Below, in pieces: positions 37,310 through 49,606 of a DNA stretch of 64,000 bases. The DNA is taken from NCBI RefSeq assembly GCF_009363255.1, contig NZ_CP045318.1, forward strand, positions 3,275,501 through 3,339,500, read 5' to 3'. Source of the DNA: Roseivivax sp. THAF197b (lineage in GTDB: Bacteria; Pseudomonadota; Alphaproteobacteria; Rhodobacterales; Rhodobacteraceae). The translations under genes were made by a program, and so were the position numbers. The notes below the pieces were generated by a model. The model searched no databases and was not told the origin of the DNA. It worked only from the letters and a program-made list of their open reading frames with translations. The stretch's first letter is position 1, and each line of letters opens with the position of its first letter.

Positions 37310-38902
37310 TTGGGAGGGGCGGTCATCCCGCATTTCGTCAGACTGATCCGCCATGGTTTGTGCATCGCACTGGCATGGGCGGCATGGTTGTCCGCGGCCG
37401 CAGCGCAGGCCGATGACGTGGTGCTGCGCAGCCAGGATGGCGGCGTGTCGATCACCGGCACGCTGCTGGGCTTCGATGGCGAATTCTACCGCATCGCCTC
37501 GCAATATGGCGAGCTGACGGTCGACAGCTCGGGCGTGCGCTGCGAAGGCGTGGCGTGCCCGTCGCTGACCGATTTCGTCGCGGAGCTGCGCCTGTCCGGA
37601 TCGGGCACCATCGGCCGCGTTCTGCTGCCCGCCCTCATCGAAGGCTTTGCGCTGCGCGAAGGACTGGAGAGCACGCGCGAAGCCCCCTCCGACAGCCAGA
37701 CGATCTACACGCTGAGCGATGGCGCCACGGGCAAACGGCTTGCGCGCTTCTACCTGACGAACTCCAACACCGATGAAGGCTTCGCCGATCTGTTAGCGGA
37801 TGAGGCGGACATGGTCATGGCCCTGCGCGAGATCCGCCCCGACGAGGCTGCCCGTGCCGCGGAGGCGGGTCTCGGCGATCTGCGGCAGGCGAAGTGGAGC
37901 CGGGTCCTGGCCCTCGATGCGCTGGTGCCCGTCGTGTCGGGGACGAACCCCGTGGAGGCGATATCCATCGCGGCCCTCGAGGGCATTCTGGCCGGACGGA
38001 TCGACAATTGGGCCGATCTCGGCGGGCCCGACGCGCCGATCACCCTGCACCTGCCCGCCGCGACCTCGGGTCTGGCGCAGACCATCGAACGACGGCTGCT
38101 CGATGCCCGCGCGGATGGCGTTGCGGGCAGCGTGATCCGGCATGGCGCACAGGACGTGCTGGCCGGCGCGGTTGCGATCGACCCGTTCGGCCTGGGCATT
38201 GCCAGCTTCTCCGAGACCGGGTTGGCCCGGCCGCTTGCGCTCACGGGCGCATGCGGGTTCAGCCTGCGCGCGACCCGTCGGACCATCAAGACCGAGGATT
38301 GGCCGCTCACCGCGCCCATGTTCCTCTACCTGCCCGCCCGGCGCCTACCAAAGATCGCCCGCGATTTCCTCGCCTATTCGGCCTCTGCGCCCGCGCAGAA
38401 CGTGATCCGCCGCGTGGGCTTTACCGATCAGGCGGCCGAAGAGGTGCCGGTGGCCGATCAGGGCGCGCGGCTTGCCAATGCGATTGCCGTGGCCGACGGC
38501 GAGGCCGGGCTGGCCGAACTCAAGCGCCTGCAGAGCACGCTGGGCCCGCGCCGCCGCCTGACCACCTCGTTCCGGTTCGAGCCGGGATCGGCCCGGCTTG
38601 ATGCGCAATCGCGGGCCAATGTGGAAACGCTGGCCGCCGCCATCGAAGCCGGGGTCTACGACACGCGGGATATCCTGTTCGCGGGCTTTTCCGATGGGGT
38701 CGGACCGGCCAGCGCCAACCGCGCCATTGCCCGTAAACGGGCAGAGGCAGTGCGGCAGGCCGTCCTCGATGCCGCGGAGGCTGCCGATCCCACGCGCCTG
38801 TCCACCAGTGCCGACGCTTTCGGAGAGGCGATGCCCATGGCTTGCGATGACACCACCTGGGGCCGCGGCGCGAACCGTCGGGTCGAGATCTGGCTCGACT
38901 GA
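37310..38902 (+). CDS. PstS-like substrate-binding domain fused to OmpA/MotB peptidoglycan-binding domain
   Basis: This secreted 530-residue protein has a signal-peptide-like N-terminus (LIRHGLCIALAWAAWLSAAA then AQA), a short beta domain (VVLRSQDGGVSITGTLLGFDG), a phosphate-binding-protein-like region (about 95-400, with IDNWADLGG, LHLPAATSGLAQTIERRLL, VAIDPFGLGIASFSE) and a C-terminal OmpA domain (SFRFEPGSARLDAQSRANVE, GFSDGVGPASANRAIARKRA, GRGANRRVEIWL). It may tether a ligand-binding module to peptidoglycan. The start is uncertain: the TTG at 37310 overlaps the only good ribosome-binding sequence, GGGAGGGG (37312-37319), which points instead to a downstream non-standard start such as ATC at 37325. 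It converges with radC. Confidence 0.8.
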   Translation: MGGAVIPHFVRLIRHGLCIALAWAAWLSAAAAQADDVVLRSQDGGVSITGTLLGFDGEFYRIASQYGELTVDSSGVRCEGVACPSLTDFVAELRLSGSGTIGRVLLPALIEGFALREGLESTREAPSDSQTIYTLSDGATGKRLARFYLTNSNTDEGFADLLADEADMVMALREIRPDEAARAAEAGLGDLRQAKWSRVLALDALVPVVSGTNPVEAISIAALEGILAGRIDNWADLGGPDAPITLHLPAATSGLAQTIERRLLDARADGVAGSVIRHGAQDVLAGAVAIDPFGLGIASFSETGLARPLALTGACGFSLRATRRTIKTEDWPLTAPMFLYLPARRLPKIARDFLAYSASAPAQNVIRRVGFTDQAAEEVPVADQGARLANAIAVADGEAGLAELKRLQSTLGPRRRLTTSFRFEPGSARLDAQSRANVETLAAAIEAGVYDTRDILFAGFSDGVGPASANRAIARKRAEAVRQAVLDAAEAADPTRLSTSADAFGEAMPMACDDTTWGRGANRRVEIWLD

Positions 38903-38918
38903 GCCCGCACCCCGCGGC

Positions 38919-39668
38919 TCAGATCAGGCCTTCGGCGCGGAAACTCAGCTCCCGGCTTTTGCCGATGACAAGGTGGTCGTGCAACGTCACACCCAGCGCC
39001 GTGCCCGCTCGTGCGATTTCTTCGGTCATGGCGATGTCGGCCTGAGACGGCGACGGATCCCCCGACGGGTGATTATGCACGAGGATCAGCGCCGAGGCGT
39101 TGATCTCGAGCGCGCGCTTGATGACCTCGCGCGGGTAGACCGGCACGTGATCGACCGTGCCCCGCGCCTGTGCCTCGTCGGCAATGAGAACGTTCTTGCG
39201 ATCAAGGAACAGCACGCGGAATTCCTCGATATCCTTGTGGGACAATGCGGCGTGGCAATACTCCAGAAGCGCGTCCCAGCTTGAGACCACCGGCCGGTTC
39301 AGAACGCGGCCACGGGCCAGCCGCTGCGCTGCCGCCTCGACGATCTTCAACTCGCAGATCACCGCCTCGCCGATCCCCGCCACCTCGAGAAGCCGCGCCC
39401 GCGGCGCCGAGAGGACCCGCGCGAAATCGCCGAACGTGTCGATCAGAAGGCGCGCCAGCGGCTTCACGTCCCGTCGCGGGATGGCACGGAACAGCACCAG
39501 TTCCAGCATTTCGTAATCGGGCACCGCGTCTGCCCCGCCATTGGTAAACCGCTCGCGCAGCCGCTGGCGATGATCCCGGATATAGGACGGCAGAATCGGC
39601 CCGCCCGCATCCCGGCGCGGCGCCTCGAACAGGGTGCCCTGCGCGTCTGAAAAGCCTGAATATGTCAT
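38919..39668 (-). CDS. radC: RadC/JAB-domain DNA repair-associated protein
   Basis: The 249-residue protein has a helix-hairpin-helix segment (LLEVAGIGEAVICELKIVEA, about residues 90-110) and a C-terminal JAMM metalloprotease-like domain with ILVHNHPSGDPSPSQAD, which contains the HxHx7SxxD zinc motif. RadC is linked to recombination and competence, but its biochemical role is unsettled. A perfect CtrA-type box lies 24 nt upstream of the ATG. In Rhodobacter and Dinoroseobacter, CtrA controls GTA-recipient and competence genes, and radC fits that set. Confidence 0.92.
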   Translation of the reverse strand: MTYSGFSDAQGTLFEAPRRDAGGPILPSYIRDHRQRLRERFTNGGADAVPDYEMLELVLFRAIPRRDVKPLARLLIDTFGDFARVLSAPRARLLEVAGIGEAVICELKIVEAAAQRLARGRVLNRPVVSSWDALLEYCHAALSHKDIEEFRVLFLDRKNVLIADEAQARGTVDHVPVYPREVIKRALEINASALILVHNHPSGDPSPSQADIAMTEEIARAGTALGVTLHDHLVIGKSRELSFRAEGLI

Positions 39669-39691
39669 GGGGTCTGACTAGCGCACGGGAC

Positions 39692-39707
39692 GTTAATGCG
39701 GCGTTAA
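39692..39707 (-). promoter_or_regulatory. CtrA-binding site upstream of radC
   Basis: On the minus strand the sequence is TTAACGCCGCATTAAC, a perfect match to the CtrA consensus TTAA-N7-TTAAC (complement of 39692-39707). It lies 24-39 nt upstream of the radC start, a position suited to activation of that gene. CtrA is a conserved alphaproteobacterial response regulator. Confidence 0.7.
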
Positions 39708-39774
39708 TCGCCTTTTCGCGTTTTTCCGGCGCGCCATTAACCAATGCGAAAGGGTTTCTCGCTCAGGTTGGGTC

Positions 39775-39789
39775 GGACCCTCCAGGTCC
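39775..39789 (+). other. Small stem-loop upstream of the radC-msrA terminator
   Basis: GGACC-CTCCA-GGTCC (39775-39779 paired with 39785-39789) forms a 5-bp hairpin with a pyrimidine-rich loop containing CUCC. With the terminator 30 nt further on it could be the 5' hairpin of a short plus-strand RNA. Confidence 0.35.
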
Positions 39790-39817
39790 AGACGCTCGTT
39801 TCCCCTGACAGCGCGAA

Positions 39818-39851
39818 ACCCGCCCGGAAATTCTCTGCCGGGCGGGTTTTT
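39818..39851 (+). terminator. Terminator between radC and msrA
   Basis: A perfect 10-bp stem, ACCCGCCCGG / CCGGGCGGGT (39818-39827 with 39838-39847), has a 10-base loop and is followed on the plus strand by TTTTT. On the minus strand only TTT follows, so it may act weakly after msrA. No plus-strand gene lies upstream, so the plus-strand T-tract suggests an unannotated short transcript. Confidence 0.8.
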
Positions 39852-39872
39852 CTCAGGGCGATGGCGAGCCCT

Positions 39873-40385
39873 TTATTCAGCCGCGTCGCGCCGCGGCAGC
39901 ACCCAGTCGGGCCGCGGAAAGTGGCAGGTATAGCCATTGGGAATCCGCTCCAGGTAATCCTGGTGCTCGGGCTCGGCTTCCCAGAAATCGCCCACGGGCT
40001 CCACCTCGGTCACCACGCGACCCGGCCAGAGGCCCGAGGCCTCCACATCCGCGATCGTGTCCTGAGCCACGGCCTTCTGTGCCTCATCGACGTAGTAGAT
40101 CGCCGACCGGTAGGACATGCCGATATCGTTGCCCTGTCGGTTACGGGTGGTCGGGTCATGGATCTGGAAGAAATATTCCAGGATCCGCCGGTACGAGATG
40201 CGCGCGGGATCGAACCAGATCTCGATCCCTTCCGCATGGGTGCCATGATTGCGATAGGTCGCGTTCGGCACGTCGCCGCCCGTGTAGCCGACGCGCGTCT
40301 TCTCGACGCCGTCCATCTTCCGGATCAGGTCCTGCATGCCCCAGAAACAGCCGCCCGCCAGGACGGCGCGCTCAAGATTACTCAT
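39873..40385 (-). CDS. msrA: Peptide-methionine (S)-S-oxide reductase MsrA
   Basis: The 170-residue protein begins with the catalytic motif [12 protein letters not shown] (Cys about residue 13), followed by [14 protein letters not shown] and [12 protein letters not shown]. It repairs the S epimer of oxidised methionine. It lacks a signal peptide, so it is cytoplasmic. Its ATG overlaps the msrB stop by four bases, giving a coupled msrB-msrA operon. Confidence 0.95.
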   Translation of the reverse strand: MSNLERAVLAGGCFWGMQDLIRKMDGVEKTRVGYTGGDVPNATYRNHGTHAEGIEIWFDPARISYRRILEYFFQIHDPTTRNRQGNDIGMSYRSAIYYVDEAQKAVAQDTIADVEASGLWPGRVVTEVEPVGDFWEAEPEHQDYLERIPNGYTCHFPRPDWVLPRRDAAE

Positions 40386-40831
40386 GCCCGTTCCTCCACT
40401 TGATCAAGGTATTTGCCGTAGCCCTCGGCCTCCATGTCGTCGCGATGGACGAAGCGGAGCGCCGCGGAATTGATGCAATAGCGCAGACCGCCCCGGTCCT
40501 GCGGCCCGTCCGGGAAGACGTGCCCAAGATGGCTGTCGCCATGCTTGGAGCGGACCTCGGTGCGGATCATCCCGTGGGTGGTGTCGCGCAGCTCGGTGAT
40601 GTTCTCGGGCGCGATGGGCTTCACGAAGCTCGGCCATCCGCAGCCGGATTCATATTTCGACGACGACGCGAAAAGCGGCTCGCCCGAAACGATATCGACA
40701 TAAATGCCCGGCTCCTTGTTGCCGAGATAGGCGCCCGTGCCCGGCCGTTCGGTGCCGTTTTCCTGCGTCACCCGGTAGCTTTCGGGATCGAGCGTGGCGA
40801 TCACGTCAGGGTCTTTGCGGTACTCTGCCAT
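40382..40831 (-). CDS. msrB: Peptide-methionine (R)-S-oxide reductase MsrB (zinc-free form)
   Basis: The 149-residue protein has the substrate-binding [21 protein letters not shown] and the catalytic cysteine in [11 protein letters not shown]. The two CxxC zinc-binding pairs of many MsrBs are absent: the corresponding positions read [10 protein letters not shown] and VRSKHGDS, so this belongs to the metal-free group. It reduces methionine-R-sulfoxide with thioredoxin. It is first in the operon; its ATG follows GGAAAG. Confidence 0.95.
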   Translation of the reverse strand: MAEYRKDPDVIATLDPESYRVTQENGTERPGTGAYLGNKEPGIYVDIVSGEPLFASSSKYESGCGWPSFVKPIAPENITELRDTTHGMIRTEVRSKHGDSHLGHVFPDGPQDRGGLRYCINSAALRFVHRDDMEAEGYGKYLDQVEERA

Positions 40832-40907
40832 GAAGTTCCCTTTCTTTCCTGGTCCCGCCTAATGTGGGTGCGCGGCGGGCAAAAACAAAGCGGTATGACA
40901 GAACGCC

Positions 40908-41960
40908 TCACGCGCGCGCGACATCCGGGCCGGACAGCCGCCCGACCGCCCATTCTGCCGCATCGCGCACCGTCTCGTCGGGATCCTCCAGAAGCCGTGC
41001 CGCGACGGCGCGCAGCCGGGACGATCCGGAATTCCCGATGGCGTAAAGCACGTTGCGCACGAAACGGTCCCGCCCGATCCGCTTGATGGGCGAGCCGGAG
41101 AACCGCGCACGGAACCCCGCATCGTCAAGTGCTGCCAATTCCGCAAGATCCGGCGCCAGAAGATCGTCGCGCGCGTGGTACTTCACCTCCCGCGCCTCGG
41201 CGGCGAACTTGTTCCACGGGCAGACCGCCAGGCAATCGTCGCATCCATAGATGCGGTTGCCCATTTGCGCGCGCAGATCCTCGGGCACCGGGCCCTTGTG
41301 CTCGATCGTCAGGTAGGAAATGCAGCGCCGCGCATCGAGCCTGTAGGGGGCCGGGAAGGCATCGGTCGGACAGATATCGAGGCAGGCGCGGCAGGATCCG
41401 CAATGATCCGTCTCGGGCGCGTCGCGGGTCAGATCGAGCGTGGTGAAGATCGCGCCCAGAAAGAACCACGACCCCATCTCGCGGCTGACGAGGTTGGTGT
41501 GCTTGCCCTGCCAGCCCAGCCCCGCGGCCTGCCCGAGCGGCTTTTCCGCGACCGGCGCGGTATCCACGAAGACCTTGATTTCCGGCGCCCCCTCGGCGGC
41601 ATCGATCAGCCAGCGTCCGAGCCGCTTCAGCCGCTTCTTGACCACGTCGTGATAATCGCGGTTCTGCGCATAGACAGAAATCGCTGCACGCTCGGGCTGC
41701 TCCAGAATCTCAAGCGGGTCGTGATCGGGCGTGTAGGCCTCGCCCAGCATGATGATCGACCGCGCCTCGGGCCAGAGCGTCTGCGGATCGCCCCGCCAAT
41801 GCGCGCGATCCTCGAGCCAGCCCATCTGCCCGTGATAGCCCTCGTCGAGAAAGGCGCGCAGCCGCTCCGGCACGTCCGGGATCGCATCGGGCCCCGTGAT
41901 ACGACAGCGGGTGAAGCCCACCGCCTGCGCCTCATCCTTCAGGCGCTCCGTCAGGTCCAA
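40908..41960 (-). CDS. queG: Epoxyqueuosine reductase QueG
   Basis: The 350-residue cobalamin- and iron-sulfur-dependent enzyme performs the last step of queuosine synthesis in tRNA. The two 4Fe-4S cluster motifs are [17 protein letters not shown] and [14 protein letters not shown], and [10 protein letters not shown] and [20 protein letters not shown] lie in the cofactor domain. The C-terminus ends with HEAT-like repeats ([20 protein letters not shown]). It starts 24 nt downstream of the GST gene on the same strand and may be co-transcribed with it. No other que gene is in the window. Confidence 0.95.
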   Translation of the reverse strand: MDLTERLKDEAQAVGFTRCRITGPDAIPDVPERLRAFLDEGYHGQMGWLEDRAHWRGDPQTLWPEARSIIMLGEAYTPDHDPLEILEQPERAAISVYAQNRDYHDVVKKRLKRLGRWLIDAAEGAPEIKVFVDTAPVAEKPLGQAAGLGWQGKHTNLVSREMGSWFFLGAIFTTLDLTRDAPETDHCGSCRACLDICPTDAFPAPYRLDARRCISYLTIEHKGPVPEDLRAQMGNRIYGCDDCLAVCPWNKFAAEAREVKYHARDDLLAPDLAELAALDDAGFRARFSGSPIKRIGRDRFVRNVLYAIGNSGSSRLRAVAARLLEDPDETVRDAAEWAVGRLSGPDVARA

Positions 41961-41984
41961 AACGGCCCCCGGCGCAGGTGGCGC

Positions 41985-42650
41985 TCAAAAGTCGAGATCG
42001 GCATAATGCTTGGGCGGCGGGAAGCCCGGCACCTGGTCTGTCAGGATGCGGCGGAAGGCGGGCCGCGACTTGATCTTGGCGTACCAGTCCTTGACCGTCG
42101 CCTGCCGGTTCCAGTCCACGTCCGAGATGTAGTCGAGCGACGACAGATGCGCGGCGGCGGCGAAATCCGCCAGCGTCATCACGTCGCCCGCGAGCCAGCG
42201 GCGGTGATCCAGTAGCCAGGCCATGTAATCGAGGTGATACTTGATCGCCTTGGCGCCCGCCTTGACGTTGGAACTGTCCGGAAAGCCCGCCTTCATGACC
42301 TTCTTGTTCACCCGCTCGTAAAGCAGTTTCGACGTCACTTCGGCGTGGAACTTGTCGTCGAACCAGCCGATCAGGCGGCGCACTTCATAGCGCGCATCGG
42401 CGTTCTTGGGCATTAGCGACGGCTCGGGATAGGCCTCCTCGATCCATTCGCAGATCGCGGCCGACTCGGCCATGGTCTTGCCGTCGATCTTCAGGACCGG
42501 GACCTTCGCGGCGGGATTGCGCCGGATGAAATCCGGATCCTTTTCCCAGTACCGTTCCTCGATCAGTTCGCACTCGATCCTCTTCTCGGCAAGGCTGAGA
42601 CGGACCTTGCGGCAGAACGGGGAGAGGGGCACGTGGTAAAGCTTGGCCAT
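41985..42650 (-). CDS. Glutathione S-transferase family protein
   Basis: The 221-residue protein has an N-terminal thioredoxin-like domain (KLYHVPLSPFCRKVRLSLAE, with Ser-Pro-Phe-Cys at the active-site position, then PAAKVPVLKIDGKTMAESAA) and a helical C-terminal domain with the N-capping-box region LADFAAAAHLSSLDYI. It resembles class beta/zeta-like GSTs of roseobacters; whether it conjugates or only reduces is not known. It precedes queG by 24 nt. Confidence 0.88.
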   Translation of the reverse strand: MAKLYHVPLSPFCRKVRLSLAEKRIECELIEERYWEKDPDFIRRNPAAKVPVLKIDGKTMAESAAICEWIEEAYPEPSLMPKNADARYEVRRLIGWFDDKFHAEVTSKLLYERVNKKVMKAGFPDSSNVKAGAKAIKYHLDYMAWLLDHRRWLAGDVMTLADFAAAAHLSSLDYISDVDWNRQATVKDWYAKIKSRPAFRRILTDQVPGFPPPKHYADLDF

Positions 42651-42748
42651 TCGGGAACACGTTTTCTTTGAGAATACCCGTCGGTCATACTCCTGCCGGC
42701 GGGTCGGTTACAACACCTCGTCGCGAGGCCCGGCGGCGCTGCGCAGGC

Positions 42749-43468
42749 TTATGCGCGCTCGAAGCAATCCGCGCGTCCATCGCGCTCGATCGTGGCCGCC
42801 CCGTCCCGGATCGAGGCCGCGCGATTGCGCACGAAACGCGACGGATCACTGGCCGAGCGACCCTTGGGATCGGGCAGGATCGCGGCCAGCCGGGCGGCCT
42901 GCACGGGCGTCAGATCCAGCGCGGTGGTGCCGAAATAATGCCGCGCTGCGGCCTCCACGCCGAAGACGCCTTCATCGAACTCCGCTATGTTCAGGTAGAC
43001 CTCGAGGATGCGCCGCTTGGGCCATGCGGCCTCCATCGCGGGCGTGATGACCGCCTCCAGCGCCTTTCGCGGCCAGGACCGCCCGTGCCAGAGATAGACG
43101 TTCTTCACCACCTGCTGGCTGATCGTCGAGGCGCCGCGATTGCCCCCCTCTTCGATGGCGGTGCGGATCGCGTTCATGTCGAAGCCCCAATGGGTGCAGA
43201 AATTTGCATCCTCCGCCGCCACGGCAGAGCGGAACATCACCGGCGCGATCCGGTCCGCATCGACCCAGTCGCGCTGCACTCCGTCAAGGCGGCGCGCCTC
43301 GGCCATGATGTAGGGCGTCGTGGGCGGGTTCACGACGCGGTAGAGCCCGACGCCCAGCCCGATCAGCACAATGACCGCCAACACCGCGCGAAAGCTCCAT
43401 TTCAGCATGAACCGCACGGGGCGGATGCGCGGCTTGGTCTTTTTGGTCGTGCGGGATTTGGCGGCCAT
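42749..43468 (-). CDS. mtgA: Monofunctional peptidoglycan glycosyltransferase MtgA
   Basis: The 239-residue GT51 enzyme has a basic N-terminus, one membrane anchor (about residues 26-45), and the catalytic motifs VAAEDANFCTHWGFD, RGASTISQQVVKNVYLW and KRRILEVYLNIAEF. It polymerises glycan strands from lipid II without transpeptidase activity. The ATG (43466-43468) starts a monocistronic gene whose upstream region contains two similar dyads (43575-43636) and a long-loop hairpin. Confidence 0.94.
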   Translation of the reverse strand: MAAKSRTTKKTKPRIRPVRFMLKWSFRAVLAVIVLIGLGVGLYRVVNPPTTPYIMAEARRLDGVQRDWVDADRIAPVMFRSAVAAEDANFCTHWGFDMNAIRTAIEEGGNRGASTISQQVVKNVYLWHGRSWPRKALEAVITPAMEAAWPKRRILEVYLNIAEFDEGVFGVEAAARHYFGTTALDLTPVQAARLAAILPDPKGRSASDPSRFVRNRAASIRDGAATIERDGRADCFERA

Positions 43469-43507
43469 GTCTGCGTCTTAGCCTCGGGGCATCGCATCGG
43501 AAAGGGT

Positions 43508-43557
43508 CCCGGCATCACGACCGTTATGTGGGGGGTGATAATAGCCACGATGCCGGG
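43508..43557. other. Long-loop inverted repeat upstream of mtgA
   Basis: CCCGGCATC (43508-43516) and GATGCCGGG (43549-43557) form a perfect 9-bp stem around a 32-base loop that contains a TATTAT-like -10 element on the minus strand. It lies 40-90 nt upstream of the mtgA start, between mtgA and the beta-propeller gene; it could be the 5' leader of mtgA or the 3' end of the upstream gene. Confidence 0.5.
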
Positions 43558-43574
43558 TGCTGAACCGTGGGAGA

Positions 43575-43597
43575 ATTGTCCACGATTTACGGACAAT
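43575..43597. promoter_or_regulatory. Operator-like dyad 1 upstream of mtgA
   Basis: ATTGTCC-N9-GGACAAT is a perfect 7+7 inverted repeat (43575-43581 and 43591-43597) in an AT-rich stretch. A second dyad with the same spacer length and similar arms lies 40 bp further upstream of mtgA. Confidence 0.45.
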
Positions 43598-43615
43598 ACC
43601 TTTCTATTGCGGGTT

Positions 43616-43636
43616 TTGGACGGGATTACGGTCCAA
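43616..43636. promoter_or_regulatory. Operator-like dyad 2 upstream of mtgA
   Basis: TTGGAC-N9-GTCCAA is a perfect 6+6 inverted repeat (43616-43621 and 43631-43636). Its centre is 40 bp, about four helical turns, from the centre of dyad 1, and the arms differ from TTGTCC/GGACAA at two positions. A further TTGGAC follows at about 43649. Confidence 0.45.
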
Positions 43637-43683
43637 TCGTGGCAAGAGTTGGACACCGCCGGACCGGCCCCGCGCGCGCAACG

Positions 43684-44844
43684 TCAGGCGGGCGCGGCCA
43701 CTTCGACAGACAGGATCGTGGGCAAATGCCGCGCGATCTCGTGCCATTCCGCGCCCTCGTCGCGGGTGGCGAAGACCGACCCGGAATTGGTACCGAAGTA
43801 AATTCCGGCCGGCTCCTGCCGATCGCCCGCCATCGCCTGACGCAGCACGGTGAAGAAACACGCCTTCTGCGGCAGGCCTTCGCGTTGGGCCTCCCAGCTT
43901 TTCCCGCCATCGCTCGACCGCCATACCGCCGCAGCGGCCTCGGGCGGGTAGCGCCCCAGGCTGTCGCCGTTGAGCGGCAGCGTCCAGATCGTCTCGGGAT
44001 CGCGCGGATGGACTCGGATCGGAAAGCCGAAGGTCGAGGGCAGGCCTTGGGTGATGTCGTCCCAGGACCGCCCGCCATCGGCAGACCGCCAGACCCCGTG
44101 ATGGTTCTGCTGATACAGCACGGCGCCCGGTCCCGGCGCTTTCATCATGTTGTGCACGCAATGCCCGGTCTCGCCGTCGCGCGGGGCCGCCGGATGGGGA
44201 TGATCGCCGCAAGCCTCTGCATTGGACAGCCGGTTGCGCCGTTGCCATGTCTTGCCACCATCCTCGGTCGCGAAGACCCCGGCGGCGGAAATGCCGACCC
44301 ACAACGCATCCGCATTGCCCGGATCGCTGACGATCGTGTGCAGCGTCAGCCCGGCCGCTCCGGGCGCCCAGCTTTCCGCGGAGGGATGATCGGTCAGCGC
44401 CTCGATCCGCTCCCAGGTGACGCTACGGTCCCGGCTGACCAGCAAGGTCGCGGGCTTCGTCCCGGCATATAAAGCGCCATGGGCATAACCCAGGGACCAG
44501 ACCTGCGCGAAATCGGTGCCGAAGGGCAGCGGCACATTCTCCCAGCCGATCATCGCGGCAAAGTCGGGATCGTTCTCGGCCCAGTCGTCGGTCATGCCGC
44601 GGGTCAGTCGGGTAAGTTCCCAAGTGGCGCCGCCATCCTCGGAGCGCCAGACCCCCGCGCCGGTCCATTCGCCACCGCCCCCCGCCCAGAGCGTACCGGT
44701 CTCGGGATCGGAGGCGAAGTGGTTGATGGCCCAGCCGTCGCAATGGGGCCCCTCGACCTCCCAGTCTCGGCGCGCGGCATCGCCCCTGAGCAGAAAGGCC
44801 CCTTTCGTCGTGCCGACGAGCACGGTCAGACCATCCGATGCCAT
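43684..44844 (-). CDS. Sialidase-like beta-propeller protein with Asp-box (BNR) repeats
   Basis: The 386-residue protein is built of beta-propeller repeats with at least four Asp boxes (SxDxGxTW): SEDGGATWE, TEDGGKTWQ, SADGGRSWD and SSDGGKSWE. It opens with VLVGTTKGAFLLRGD, typical of the exo-alpha-sialidase-annotated / VPS10-like propellers found widely in bacteria. No signal peptide and no sialidase catalytic arginine triad are evident, so a glycosidase activity is not supported. The ATG (44842-44844) has GGGAGGG upstream. Function unknown. Confidence 0.8.
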   Translation of the reverse strand: MASDGLTVLVGTTKGAFLLRGDAARRDWEVEGPHCDGWAINHFASDPETGTLWAGGGGEWTGAGVWRSEDGGATWELTRLTRGMTDDWAENDPDFAAMIGWENVPLPFGTDFAQVWSLGYAHGALYAGTKPATLLVSRDRSVTWERIEALTDHPSAESWAPGAAGLTLHTIVSDPGNADALWVGISAAGVFATEDGGKTWQRRNRLSNAEACGDHPHPAAPRDGETGHCVHNMMKAPGPGAVLYQQNHHGVWRSADGGRSWDDITQGLPSTFGFPIRVHPRDPETIWTLPLNGDSLGRYPPEAAAAVWRSSDGGKSWEAQREGLPQKACFFTVLRQAMAGDRQEPAGIYFGTNSGSVFATRDEGAEWHEIARHLPTILSVEVAAPA

Positions 44845-44918
44845 GACGCCCTCCCTCGGATTCTGCTGCAGAGGATACAGCAAAATACCGCATTTCCCTA
44901 CGGGATGCGGCTGGGCAG

Positions 44919-44951
44919 AAAAAACCGCGCGAGACCGGGGCCTCGCGCGGT
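44919..44951 (-). terminator. Rho-independent terminator after gltB
   Basis: On the minus strand a perfect 10-bp stem, ACCGCGCGAG / CTCGCGCGGT (pairing 44951-44942 with 44933-44924), has an 8-base loop and is followed by six T residues (44924-44919 complement). It begins 26 nt past the gltB stop and ends the gltD-gltB transcript. Confidence 0.92.
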
Positions 44952-44976
44952 GTCATGTCTTTCGGTCGGCGGACGG

Positions 44977-49515
<4,539 letters not shown>

Positions 49516-49606
49516 GGCGTTTCTCCATGCGAGGGCCGCGTGCGGCCGGTGTCGGGAACAGGCGGGGCCCGTCAGGGCCGCTCCGCCTTCTGTCTCAAGG
49601 GGCGCA

